A DNA stretch of 64,000 nt, from assembly GCA_963844325.1 (NCBI GenBank), contig CAWJNV010000002.1, positions 992,001 through 1,056,000 of the forward strand, in the 5' to 3' direction. The notes beneath the pieces are model-generated. The model did not search any database and was not told the DNA's origin. It worked only from the letters and a program-made list of their open reading frames with translations. Shown piece after piece: positions 26,007-34,747 of the stretch (position 1 is the stretch's first letter; every line of letters begins with the position of its first letter). The DNA comes from CADCTQ01 sp963844325 (lineage in GTDB: Bacteria > Bacteroidota > Bacteroidia > Cytophagales > 172606-1). The position numbers and the translations under genes are program-made.

Positions 26007-28397
26007 ATGCACCTACCCTCTACCCTCAAACCGCTGCTCTTGTGCCTCGCGTGCCTCCTCTGGCACGGCGGAGGTACATTCGCCCAAACCGATGGGCGCA
26101 CGACGTATTACAAAGATGCGGACGGCGATGGCTTCGGCGACCTGACCAAGTCCAAAATCAGCAAAACGTTGGTGCGGGGCTACGTGCTGAACGCCCTCGA
26201 CTGCAACGACCGGGACCAGGCCGTCAAACCGGGGGCCACCGAGGGAATGGACGGCAAGGACAACGACTGCGACGGGATGACCGACGAGGTGTTGTTTTAC
26301 CAGGACAATGACGGCGACGGATTCGGCAGCGCCGTAACCAAACAGGCCCTTTCCCGGCCCATTGGCTACGCGGCCCGTTCGGGTGATTGTGACGACACGT
26401 ACGAGAAAACCTATCCCGGTGCCCCCGAAACCTGCGACGGCAAAGACAACAACTGCGACGCCGCGGTGGACGAGGGCGTGAAAACGACGTTTTACGCCGA
26501 TGCGGATGGCGATGGCTTCGGCAACCCCAATGCATCCGCGCAAGCCTGCTCGGTACCCGATGGATACGTGGCAAACAACACGGACGCCGACGATGCGGAC
26601 AACACCATTTACCCCAGCGCGCCCGAAATCTGCGACGGCAAGGACAACGACCAGGACGGGCAGACGGACGAAGGAGTCAAGACGACGTTTTACGCCGACA
26701 AAGACGGCGATGGGTTTGGTACCCCGGGTGACACCCAGCTTGGCTGTACCAGGCCCGCCGGGTACGTTGCCAACGACGACGATGCCGACGACACCGACAA
26801 CACCATCTACCCGGGCGCCACTGAGATTTGCGACAACAAAGACAACGACCAGAACGGCCAGACCGACGAACGCCTGGCGACCAGCACGTTTTTCCAGGAT
26901 GCGGATGGCGACGGTTTCGGCAACCCCGATGCCCGGCAGCCGGCCTGTAGCATGGAGGTATTGCCCGTCCTGCCCAACGGGGTGCAATGGGTGATGAACG
27001 GGGCCGATCAGAACGATGGCGACGCCACCGTTTACCCGGGTGCCGCTGAACTGTGCGACGGCAAGGACAACGACCAAGACGGCCAGACCGACGAAGGGGT
27101 CAAGACCCTGTTCTACGCCGATGCCGACGGGGATGGCTTCGGCAACCCGGGCACGTCCGTGCAGGATTGTACTGCGCCCGTTGGTTACGTGGCAAACAAC
27201 ACGGATGCCAACGACGCCGACCAAACCATTTACCCGGGTGCCCCTGAACTGTGCGACAACAAGGACAATGACCAGAACGGCCAGACCGACGAAGGCTTGG
27301 TGTTGAATACCTATTACCGGGATGCCGACGGAGACTACCGGGGCAACCCTGACGTCACCGTACTGGCTTGTTCGCGGCCGGCAGGATATTCCGCTGAGGC
27401 CGGCGATTGCAACGACACTGACGCAAGCATTTACACGGGCGCCTTTGAGCGGTGCGGCGACGGCAAGGACAACGATTGCAACGGTACCGTAGATGATACG
27501 AGAACCTATTACCCGGATTACGACCGGGACGGCTACGGCAGCTCCTCGGGCAGCATACTTGCCTGTTCCCCGCCGTCGGGATTTGTGTGGCGGGGTGGGG
27601 ATTGCAACGACCGGGACGGGGGCATCAACCCGAATGCCCGCGAGGTGTGCGACGGCAAGGACAACGATTGTGACGGGGTCGTAGATGATAACGTGAACAT
27701 TGGCAGGTGGTACCGGGATGCGGATGGAGACGGCTGGGGCACACCCCCTTCCGTATTGGCTTGTACGCGGCCATCCGGATATGTTTCGCCTGACCGGTAT
27801 GGAGATTGCAACGACAACGACAGGTTTACCTACCCGGGGGCTACTGAGACATGCGACGGCAGAGACAACGATTGTGATGGCCGGACGGACGAAGAGGTGC
27901 TCAGCCGGTGGTACCCGGATGCGGATGGAGACGGCTACGGCAACCCCAACCTCTCCCGGCTTGCCTGTTCTCGGCCGTCAGGCCTTATTGCGCAGCCCGG
28001 CGATTGCAACGACAATGACGCAAGCATTTACCCGGGCGCCCCTGAGCTTTGCGACGGCAAGGACAACAATTGCAGCGGAACCATTGATGAAGCGTGTACG
28101 CCGGCGGCGGCCCGCGTAACCGCAGCGGGAGCCACCGAACCGACCCTGCGCCCCGCGTCGCACCTTTACCCCAACCCGGCCACCCGGGAGCTTACCATCG
28201 ACCTGTCGCGCCCGGCCGCGGACCTGAAGTCCATCGCATTCACGACCGTAGTGGACCAGCCCGTGGCGACCCACCCGCACGCCGTGGTCGGCGAATCCAG
28301 GATACGCATCCGCGTGGGCCTCCTCAAGCCGGGCCTCTACGTGATCCGGCTGGACTTCGGCGACGGCTACGAGGTGCTCAAGTTCCTCAAGCAGTAG
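26007..28397 (+). CDS. Secreted T9SS client made of ten MopE-like metal-binding repeats
   Basis: A 796-residue paralogue of the previous gene. It has a signal peptide (about 1-26, ending GGTFAQ), ten MopE-like units (PF11617 type) carrying the ExCDGKDNDCDGxxDE core, and a type IX sorting domain (LYPNPATRELTIDL...LKFLKQ). Units 3-6 lack both the DCxD and DNDC cysteines and have Ala/Gln-type replacements instead, while units 7-10 keep all four cysteines. A block of about 213 bp (26301-26513) is roughly 95% identical to 23931-24143 of the previous gene, pointing to recent duplication or conversion. It is likely an elongated, ion-stabilised surface fibre; this is an inference. The third 38-bp operator lies upstream. 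Confidence 0.87.
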   Translation: MHLPSTLKPLLLCLACLLWHGGGTFAQTDGRTTYYKDADGDGFGDLTKSKISKTLVRGYVLNALDCNDRDQAVKPGATEGMDGKDNDCDGMTDEVLFYQDNDGDGFGSAVTKQALSRPIGYAARSGDCDDTYEKTYPGAPETCDGKDNNCDAAVDEGVKTTFYADADGDGFGNPNASAQACSVPDGYVANNTDADDADNTIYPSAPEICDGKDNDQDGQTDEGVKTTFYADKDGDGFGTPGDTQLGCTRPAGYVANDDDADDTDNTIYPGATEICDNKDNDQNGQTDERLATSTFFQDADGDGFGNPDARQPACSMEVLPVLPNGVQWVMNGADQNDGDATVYPGAAELCDGKDNDQDGQTDEGVKTLFYADADGDGFGNPGTSVQDCTAPVGYVANNTDANDADQTIYPGAPELCDNKDNDQNGQTDEGLVLNTYYRDADGDYRGNPDVTVLACSRPAGYSAEAGDCNDTDASIYTGAFERCGDGKDNDCNGTVDDTRTYYPDYDRDGYGSSSGSILACSPPSGFVWRGGDCNDRDGGINPNAREVCDGKDNDCDGVVDDNVNIGRWYRDADGDGWGTPPSVLACTRPSGYVSPDRYGDCNDNDRFTYPGATETCDGRDNDCDGRTDEEVLSRWYPDADGDGYGNPNLSRLACSRPSGLIAQPGDCNDNDASIYPGAPELCDGKDNNCSGTIDEACTPAAARVTAAGATEPTLRPASHLYPNPATRELTIDLSRPAADLKSIAFTTVVDQPVATHPHAVVGESRIRIRVGLLKPGLYVIRLDFGDGYEVLKFLKQ

Positions 28398-28417
28398 CCC
28401 CGTCTGGTGGTGACGCA

Positions 28418-28444
28418 AAGGAGAGGCCTTCAAAGCCTCTCCTT
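28418..28444 (+). terminator. Hairpin, possible weak terminator
   Basis: AAGGAGAGGC (28418-28427) pairs with GCCTCTCCTT (28435-28444) around a 7-base loop, just after the third MopE-repeat gene. The following bases are pyrimidine-rich but not a T-run, so termination is uncertain. Confidence 0.45.
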
Positions 28445-28494
28445 CCCTCCTTACAAATTCATTTTACCCTTACACCTGTACCCACCCAGTATTT

Positions 28495-30561
28495 ATGCAC
28501 CTGTCCTTTACCACTTTCAATTCAGCCCAGCCAACCGGTCGGGTTGCCAATCCGGCTGCCGGCACGCGTGCCGGGCAGTTGACCAGAAATTGTATCAGCC
28601 TACTCTTCCTGCTGCTCATGGGCCTGACGGCCCCGGCCCAGACCACCTGGACGGGCACCGCCGGCACCGACTGGAACACGGCCGGCAACTGGAGCGGCAA
28701 TGCGGTCCCTGCCGCTGCCGACGACGTGGTCATCCCGGGTGGGGCCGGCAATTACCCCAGCATTGGGGCGGGCACGGCCGCCCTGGCCCATTCGGTCGAA
28801 GTGCAGTTCGGCGGCGCGGTGCTCAACATCGGGAGTGGGGGTAGCCTGACCATCAACGGGTCAACGACTGTTTCCACCTCCAGTACGAGTGTTGCCACTG
28901 TGGCTTTCAGTAACAATGGCACCGTCAACAACAGCGGGCAACTGGTCATCGGCAATTCAGCCCCGGTTGGGGACTTTGGCCTGTATAGCCGAATAGGCAG
29001 CTTCAACAACAACGCGGAAGGCACAATCCGGATTGACCGGTCAACCCTCGCCGGCCTGGTCAATTACTTGGGCACCTTCACCAATGCGGGGGGCATTACC
29101 ATCGGCGGAACGGCAGCGGTGGGAAACAATGGTCTTATCAACCAGATTTTTGCCCAGTTCAAAAATAACGCGGGAGGCACGATCCGGATTGACCGGTCAT
29201 CCCTTTCCGGCTTGTACAATGATTTGGGCACCTTCACCAATGCGGGGGCCATTGTCATCGGCGGAACGGCAGCGGTGGGAAACATTGGTATGTCAAACGC
29301 GGGCACCTTCACCAACAACCCGGGAGGCACGATCGGGATCGACCGGTCAACCGACAACGGCTTGTCCAACGCTGGACAAAGTTTTATTACCTCCTTCACC
29401 AATGCGGGCAGCCTGGTTATCGGAGCGAACGCCCCGGTGGGACAATATGGGTTTTTCAACGCTAACGGGTTCAACAACACGGGCTGCGCGACCCTTCAAC
29501 TGTTCGCCCCGCTCAGTAATACACAAACGGTTTTTGGCTCTTTTACCAACGCCGGGCTGTTTACGGTCAGTACCACCGGGGTTCACCGCAACACGAGCCT
29601 GCTGACCAACAACGGCGTGATCGTCTATCCCCAGGGCAACCCCATTCCCGACGTAACCAACAACGAACTCATCGTCCTGCCCCTCACGGCCACCGTGCTG
29701 ACGGCTGCGCCCGCCCTGCAAACCGGCACCAACCCCAGTTTTACAGTGGCCCCCACCTGGTACCAGGACCCGCAACTCACCACCGTGGCCGGCAGTTACG
29801 CGTCTGCCACCAATGCCTTCACGGCCGGCAGCCCGGGCAGCTACCCGGTGTACTTCCTGGTGACCGATCCGGCCAACGGGTGTAGCCTCAAGGTATCCAT
29901 TCCCCTCACCGCCGCCGGGGGCAACCTGGTCACGGGGCCGGCCCGCCTGTGCGTGAAAGCGGCCCCGCCCCTGAAAACCAACGTCACCCTGCCCTTGCTG
30001 ATGCAGGTGGCGGGGGATGCCTCCGCCTATACCTACCACTGGAGCTACAAGGCCCCCACGGCCACGGGCTACAAACCCATTTCCGCCCGGGGTACCAGCA
30101 TCGGCAAGGTGAGCTTCGTGCCCCTGGCCAATGCCGCCCGTCTCGACATCATTGGCGCCAAGGGCAACCTCAACGGCCTGCAAGGCTACCTGGTCCGCCT
30201 GACGGTAAAGCGGGGCGACCAGGTGGTGGGCAGTGCCCAGACGCTGCTCGACGGCAGTTGCCCGCTGACGGTTCCCGGCGCCCGGGAAGGGGTGTTTGCC
30301 GGGGAGGAAATGCAGGTGCAGCTGTACCCCAACCCGGTAAGGGAAAAGTTGCACCTGGAACTGCGGGGCCTGGGCGGGCCGGCCCGCGTAGTCCTCTATG
30401 ACCTGAAAGGGCAGCGGCGGGGGCATTGGCCGGTAGCGCCGGTGGCCGGCGCGGCCCGGCTGGAGGCCGACGCCTCGGCACTCTCCCAGGGCGTGTACCT
30501 GTTGCAGGTAGAGACCGCCGACGGGGTGCTGCACCGCCAAAAAGTGCTCAAACTGCGCTGA
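28495..30561 (+). CDS. Secreted T9SS client with tandem Gly/Asn-rich repeats
   Basis: A 688-residue protein with an unusually long leader: about 30 polar residues precede the hydrophobic core (ISLLFLLLMGLTAPAQ). After it comes a TTWTGTAGTDWNTAGNWSGNAVP...DDVVIPGG segment, the start of many Bacteroidota surface beta-helix proteins. Next are tandem 50-52-residue units with FTNAGxIxIGGTAAVG and GGTIRIDRS, probably a parallel beta-helix. An Ig-like region follows (about 400-600), then a type IX sorting domain (LYPNPVREKLHLEL...QKVLKLR). Unlike the three genes before it, no 38-bp operator lies upstream, so it is likely outside that regulon. Function may be adhesion; this is unproven. Confidence 0.8.
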   Translation: MHLSFTTFNSAQPTGRVANPAAGTRAGQLTRNCISLLFLLLMGLTAPAQTTWTGTAGTDWNTAGNWSGNAVPAAADDVVIPGGAGNYPSIGAGTAALAHSVEVQFGGAVLNIGSGGSLTINGSTTVSTSSTSVATVAFSNNGTVNNSGQLVIGNSAPVGDFGLYSRIGSFNNNAEGTIRIDRSTLAGLVNYLGTFTNAGGITIGGTAAVGNNGLINQIFAQFKNNAGGTIRIDRSSLSGLYNDLGTFTNAGAIVIGGTAAVGNIGMSNAGTFTNNPGGTIGIDRSTDNGLSNAGQSFITSFTNAGSLVIGANAPVGQYGFFNANGFNNTGCATLQLFAPLSNTQTVFGSFTNAGLFTVSTTGVHRNTSLLTNNGVIVYPQGNPIPDVTNNELIVLPLTATVLTAAPALQTGTNPSFTVAPTWYQDPQLTTVAGSYASATNAFTAGSPGSYPVYFLVTDPANGCSLKVSIPLTAAGGNLVTGPARLCVKAAPPLKTNVTLPLLMQVAGDASAYTYHWSYKAPTATGYKPISARGTSIGKVSFVPLANAARLDIIGAKGNLNGLQGYLVRLTVKRGDQVVGSAQTLLDGSCPLTVPGAREGVFAGEEMQVQLYPNPVREKLHLELRGLGGPARVVLYDLKGQRRGHWPVAPVAGAARLEADASALSQGVYLLQVETADGVLHRQKVLKLR
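29031..29350 (+). repeat. Tandem coding repeat of about 150 bp
   Basis: GATTGACCGGTCA-like anchors recur at 29031, 29187 and 29337, giving periods of 156 and 150 bases. Between them the segments CACCTTCACCAATGCGGG and GGCGGAACGGCAGCGGTG are repeated exactly, encoding the beta-helix units of the secreted protein. Confidence 0.8.
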
Positions 30562-30598
30562 TTGCGCTGATGGAATGGCTGCTTGCCGGGTTATCATT

Positions 30599-30634
30599 GC
30601 AACTGGTTCAGGCGTGGACGCCTGAACCAGTTGC
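30599..30634. terminator. Perfect 17-bp hairpin after the T9SS gene
   Basis: GCAACTGGTTCAGGCGT (30599-30615) pairs with its exact complement at 30618-30634 with almost no loop. It lacks a trailing T-run, so it may be a palindromic intergenic element rather than a classical terminator. Confidence 0.6.
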
Positions 30635-30648
30635 GTTTAGTGTTGAAC

Positions 30649-30794
30649 TATACTGCGGTAGAAGGCCTCACCCCCGGCCCCTCTCCCAAGGAGAGGGGAG
30701 GTGTAAGAGTTTGAAATCTAGCTTGTTATACAACGCAGCCTTCTCCCCTCTCCTTGGGAGAGGGGCCGGGGGTGAGGCCTTCTACCGCAGTATA
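30649..30794. repeat. Long inverted repeat with 51-bp arms
   Basis: The arm 30649-30699 and the arm 30744-30794 appear exactly complementary, separated by 44 bases. Each arm also contains a smaller palindrome (CTCTCCCAAGGAGAG). This resembles the Bacteroidota intergenic 'CCTCACCCCCGGCCCCTCTC' repeats and could form a cruciform. No open frame or transposase is inside. Confidence 0.8.
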
Positions 30795-30927
30795 CTGTTG
30801 AACCCTGATCACCTGCCGGTGCCCCAACCGAATGCGGATACTGTAGTAGTCATGATCAGTGATTTTGGTGTTCATTACGAGCAAAAAAATCAGGATGATC
30901 CGTATCCTGGCAAAGCCGGCAAAACCA

Positions 30928-31143
30928 TTACTTTCGCTTTTGTTTGGCAACCAGGCCGTGGACAAACACCGGCTGCCAATCCGAATAAAAATCTTTCCAG
31001 TCCGGATAGACTACTTGGATGCTTTCGTGTTGGAGCAGGATGCCGCCCGTACCCTGGTCCAATCCATAGGTAAGCGTATACTTCTGCCCGGGCGTAAAGC
31101 CGTGGGGGTTGGCCGGTCCGCGGTAAATGGAATCTGTTTTCAT
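30928..31143 (-). CDS. Small hypothetical protein (71 aa)
   Basis: I do not recognise this family. Starting at the ATG at 31143 gives a compact, Trp/Tyr-rich protein (GPANPHGFTPGQKYTLTYGLDQ...WKDFYSDWQPVFVHG) without leader or membrane segment, consistent with a small beta-barrel. The frame is open 31 codons further upstream, but that extension is Pro/Cys-rich and does not look coding. It is on the same strand as the next small gene (31260-31577) and is separated by about 120 bases. Support is only moderate. Confidence 0.5.
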   Translation of the reverse strand: MKTDSIYRGPANPHGFTPGQKYTLTYGLDQGTGGILLQHESIQVVYPDWKDFYSDWQPVFVHGLVAKQKRK

Positions 31144-31259
31144 AACGGGTACATTAGGGAGCCAAAAAGGGATAGGATTGGGTCGGATGCATTGGGCCGG
31201 GGCTACCCGGCCGGCTTGCCGTAAGCAATGCATCACCCGGTTACGGGAAGGGCAGCCGC

Positions 31260-31577
31260 TTACCGGGTAGCAGCCCGGAGAACGGCTTCGTCTCCCCGGT
31301 CAATGCGGATGTACAAGGTCTGACTGGTACCCTCCTTGAATTGTTGGTACTCCTCGGGGAAATGGGTGCTTACGTTCAGGTAGTGTAAATACTTGGCGGC
31401 TTCTGCCTGCGTGATCAGCCGCTTTCTGTCCCCGTACTCGGGAAAACGATACACCTTTAGTTCTTCGTCCTGGTTCTCAAGCAAGTAAAACACCCATTGG
31501 GCATCTTGCAGCTCGGGCAGGGCTGGCTTTTGCAGACTGATCTGGTGCCGGATGGGATCGGCGATTTGTTGATGCAT
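31260..31577 (-). CDS. Small hypothetical protein (105 aa)
   Basis: I do not recognise this family. It is a charged, soluble protein of mixed strands and helices (QWVFYLLENQDEELKVYRFPEYGD, read in parts, then a helix RLITQAEAAKYLHYLN). It has no signal peptide and no catalytic motif. The ATG is followed by coding-like composition throughout. It is divergent from the STM4015-type operon and may be unrelated to it. Confidence 0.5.
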   Translation of the reverse strand: MHQQIADPIRHQISLQKPALPELQDAQWVFYLLENQDEELKVYRFPEYGDRKRLITQAEAAKYLHYLNVSTHFPEEYQQFKEGTSQTLYIRIDRGDEAVLRAATR

Positions 31578-31827
31578 AATTTTACTGTTTAACCAGGCTG
31601 GCCGGAAGGAGGAGGGACTGGCCTTTGTTTCCGGGGAGGGGCTGAACCGGTAAGATACCGCTTTTAAGACTAGCAGTCATTTCCAGCCCCTCCGAAACGC
31701 TTAATTATCTCGAAATGACTTCATCATTGCGCATTTAGTTGTTTACATTTTCACGCCGGGGCCGGCAGTTTTTTGAAAAAAACGGGTTACTTGCAACCGT
31801 TTCGCTTTACACTTTACTCCTACCCCC

Positions 31828-32760
31828 ATGACCATTGGTGATAACTTAGAAACCTTTAACGGGAAAAAGATCAGGGATTTTAACCCCGAGACGGGCATTG
31901 AGGAGCCGGAACGGTACGCCTACCGGCTGCGGATCGACTACGACGAATTTGAGGAAGGAAAACGCGTTACCGACCTGCTCACCGCATTTTACGACCACCC
32001 CAACGCCGCGCGGGTGCAGGAACTGGTGATCGGCGCCTTTAGTTTCGTGGGGGAAGGCGGCGCCGATGAGATTATCGACAGCCTGGCCGCGGCCCGGCAC
32101 CGGCTGTCCGGGCTCAAAGCGTTGTTCTTCGGCGACATCACTTTCGAGGAGAACGAAATTTCCTGGATCGAGCAGGGAGACGTGGGCCCGCTGCTGGCGG
32201 CGTATCCCGGCCTGGAATACTTCGGCGTGCGGGGCGGCAACGGCCTGAGCCTGGGCAAACTCGACCACCCGAACCTCAAAACGCTGGTCGTGGAAACGGG
32301 GGGAATGCCCACCAGCGTAATCGAAGAAGTGGGGGCGGCCCGCCTGCCGGCGCTGGAACACCTGGAACTGTGGCTGGGCTCGGACAACTACGGGTTTGAG
32401 GCCAGCGTGGAAGATTTGCAGCCCATCCTGGCCGGAACGCCTTTCCCCAGGCTCCGGTACCTGGGCCTGCGCAACAGCGTGATTGCCGACGACATTGCCC
32501 GGGCCTTGCCCGACGCGCCGGTGCTGGCGCAACTGGAAGTGCTCGACCTTTCGATGGGCACGCTGGGCGACGAGGGGGCCCAGGCCCTGCTGGAAAACCC
32601 CGCGATCCGGGGCCTCCGGATGCTCGACGTGCACCACCACTACGTTTCCCCCGGACTGGTGGAAAAACTGCGGGGGTTGGGCATCGAGGTAGATGCCAGC
32701 GAACCGCTGGAGGACGATGACGAGAACGAAGGGTACCGGTACGTAGCCGTTGCCGAATAA
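31828..32760 (+). CDS. STM4015-family protein (leucine-rich-repeat-like)
   Basis: The first gene of a five-gene operon that matches the Salmonella STM4011-STM4015 families. The 310-residue protein has LRR-like periodicity from about residue 100 on (YPGLEYFGVRGG, HPNLKTLVVET, LPALEHLELWLG, FPRLRYLGLRNS, LAQLEVLDLSMG), ending in an acidic tail (DDDENEGY). No catalytic residues are evident, so it is probably a binding or scaffold component. The operon is tight: the next ATG lies 16 bases after this stop codon. Family assignment is from recognised sequence character and gene order; the function of the family is not known. Confidence 0.8.
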   Translation: MTIGDNLETFNGKKIRDFNPETGIEEPERYAYRLRIDYDEFEEGKRVTDLLTAFYDHPNAARVQELVIGAFSFVGEGGADEIIDSLAAARHRLSGLKALFFGDITFEENEISWIEQGDVGPLLAAYPGLEYFGVRGGNGLSLGKLDHPNLKTLVVETGGMPTSVIEEVGAARLPALEHLELWLGSDNYGFEASVEDLQPILAGTPFPRLRYLGLRNSVIADDIARALPDAPVLAQLEVLDLSMGTLGDEGAQALLENPAIRGLRMLDVHHHYVSPGLVEKLRGLGIEVDASEPLEDDDENEGYRYVAVAE

Positions 32761-32776
32761 CCCGCCGCCCCCGTCC

Positions 32777-33925
32777 ATGCGCATCCTCGTGATCGGCAAC
32801 CCGGAAAACCGGCGCGTGCAGCTTTTCTGCGGGGCGGCCCTCCGGCTGCGCGGGGCGGCTCCCGACGTGGTTTCCTACCGGGACCTGCTCACGGGCAAAA
32901 CCCGGCTGGAAGCGCACCTGCGGCCCCGTACGCTGCTGCGCATCGAGTCGCCCGGCGAAAACTTCGAAGTGGAAAAGCATTTGATCGCCCGGGGGGCCGG
33001 GGCGGGAGAAAGCAGGGGAGCGTACCTGCCGGCTTCCGCCGCCCTGCAACTGGCCCCGGACCACGGGCGCATCCGCCTGCTGCGGCAATGGTACCTGGGG
33101 TTCCGGGCGCTGCTCGACGAATGGGAGGGCCTGCTCGGCAACAACCCCGGCGTGGTGCCGCTCAACCCGCCCGCGGCCATCGCCCTGATGTTTGACAAAG
33201 TGGCCTGCCAGGAGTGGCTGCGCGAACGGGGCGTGGCCGTACCGCGGAGCCTGCGCGGCGTCACCGGGTACGACGCGCTGCGGGAACGGCTGGCGGCCGG
33301 GGAGGCGCACGGGCGGGTGTTCGTAAAGCCGGCCCACGGCTCCTCGGCTTCCGGGGTGGTGGCCTGCCGGGTGGGCAAGCGCCGCGAGGAAGCCGTTACC
33401 TCCGTGGAACTGGTGCGGGAAGGCGGGGAGGTAAAGCTCTACAACTCCCTCAAGGTGCGCCGGTACGCCGACCCGCGCGACATCGCCCTCATCCTCGACT
33501 ACCTGCTCGGCGAGGGGGCCATCGTGGAAGAATGGATTCCCAAGGCGACGCTGGGGGGACTGGCCTTCGACGTGCGCGTGGTGGTGGTGGGCGGCCAGGC
33601 CCGGCACGTGCTGCCCCGCCTCAGCCCGGGTCCCCTCACCAACCTGCACCTGGGCAACCGGCGGGGCGAGGCCGGGGCGTTGGCGCAGTTGCTGGGACCC
33701 GGTCCTTACGCCCGGCTCCTGCGTACCGCCGCGGACGCCGCAGGGGCCATCCCCGGTGCCTTCTACGCCGGGGTGGACCTGCTCATTCCCGCCGGCCTGG
33801 GCAACCCCCGGGTGCTGGAAGTCAACGCTTTCGGGGACTTGCTCCCCAACCTGCTGCACGCCGGGGAAGACACCTACTCGGCCGGGTTAACCACCTTTTT
33901 CCGTTCCCATGCACCCATCCATTAA
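32777..33925 (+). CDS. STM4014-family protein, ATP-grasp-like ligase
   Basis: A 382-residue protein with an N-terminal Rossmann-like start (MRILVIGNPENRRVQLF). An ATP-grasp core follows: FVKPAHGSSASGVVA at about 195 is the nucleotide-binding Lys/Gly loop, FDVRVVVVGG is the central strand, and LEVNAFGDLLPN near the C-terminus holds the metal-binding Glu/Asn. ATP-grasp enzymes join a carboxylate to an amine or thiol, often in peptide or natural-product synthesis. A TTG nine codons upstream is possible, but the ATG at 32777 begins at the conserved strand. It lies between the LRR-like and hydrolase genes, and its product is unknown. Confidence 0.78.
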   Translation: MRILVIGNPENRRVQLFCGAALRLRGAAPDVVSYRDLLTGKTRLEAHLRPRTLLRIESPGENFEVEKHLIARGAGAGESRGAYLPASAALQLAPDHGRIRLLRQWYLGFRALLDEWEGLLGNNPGVVPLNPPAAIALMFDKVACQEWLRERGVAVPRSLRGVTGYDALRERLAAGEAHGRVFVKPAHGSSASGVVACRVGKRREEAVTSVELVREGGEVKLYNSLKVRRYADPRDIALILDYLLGEGAIVEEWIPKATLGGLAFDVRVVVVGGQARHVLPRLSPGPLTNLHLGNRRGEAGALAQLLGPGPYARLLRTAADAAGAIPGAFYAGVDLLIPAGLGNPRVLEVNAFGDLLPNLLHAGEDTYSAGLTTFFRSHAPIH

Positions 33926-33942
33926 CCACATTGCCCCTTGTA

Positions 33943-34743
33943 ATGCAGTCCATTGACATGAACCAGGTCGTGGGGCGGTGCTCGGTGCTGCTGATGACCT
34001 TCGATACGCTCCGCTACGACGTGGCCGCCGCCCTTTTTGCCGGGGGGCGTACCCCCCACCTGGCCCAACTCATTCCGCAGGGCTGGCAGGCGTGCCACGC
34101 GCCGGCTACGTTCACCTACGCGGCCCACCAGGCTTTTTTTGCCGGTTTCCTGCCCACGCCGGCCCGTCCCGGCCGGCACGAAAGGCTGCTGGCCGCCCGC
34201 TTTGCCGGCAGCGAAACCACCACGGTCAACACGTACGTATTCGACGCCCCGGACATTGTTTCGGGCTTTGCCGGGTTGGGTTACCGCACGGTTTGCATCG
34301 GGGGCGTGGGCTTTTTCAACCGGAAAACGCCCCTCGGCTGCGTGTTGCCCGGCCTGTTTGCCGAAAGCTACTGGGAGGAAGCCTTCGGCGTCACCAACCC
34401 GGATTCTGCCGGGGCCCAGTTCCGTTTTGCGGCCGGGCTGCTGGCGGAGAGGCCGCCCGGGGAAAAAGTCTTCCTGTTCATCAACCTGTCGGCCATTCAC
34501 CAGCCCAACTGCTTTTACCAGCCCGGCGCCACCGCCGATTCGCCGGCTACCCACGGGGCCGCCCTCCAGTACGTAGACGGCCAGTTGCCGGTCCTGACTG
34601 CGGCCCTGCGGGCGCACGGGCCTACTTTCTGTATCTTGTGTTCGGACCACGGCACGGCGTACGGCGAGGACGGGTACTACGGACACCGCCTCGCCCACCC
34701 GACCGTCCTGACGGTTCCTTTTGCCACCACCCTTCTTACCTGA
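33943..34743 (+). CDS. STM4013/SEN3800-family hydrolase (alkaline-phosphatase superfamily)
   Basis: A 266-residue member of the sulfatase/alkaline phosphatase superfamily. Metal-site signatures are LLMTFDTLRYD near the start (the sulfatase-type DTLR), ATFTYAAHQAFFAGFLP (nucleophile region, with Thr rather than the sulfatase Cys/Ser-x-Pro-x-Arg) and the C-terminal CSDHGTAYGEDGYYGH. Missing the formylglycine motif, it is more likely a phosphatase, phosphodiesterase or transferase than a sulfatase. The ATG at 33943 or Met6 (33958) could start it. It lies 17 bases after the ATP-grasp gene and 4 bases before the radical SAM gene. Cytoplasmic; substrate unknown. Confidence 0.8.
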   Translation: MQSIDMNQVVGRCSVLLMTFDTLRYDVAAALFAGGRTPHLAQLIPQGWQACHAPATFTYAAHQAFFAGFLPTPARPGRHERLLAARFAGSETTTVNTYVFDAPDIVSGFAGLGYRTVCIGGVGFFNRKTPLGCVLPGLFAESYWEEAFGVTNPDSAGAQFRFAAGLLAERPPGEKVFLFINLSAIHQPNCFYQPGATADSPATHGAALQYVDGQLPVLTAALRAHGPTFCILCSDHGTAYGEDGYYGHRLAHPTVLTVPFATTLLT

Positions 34744-34747
34744 ACGC

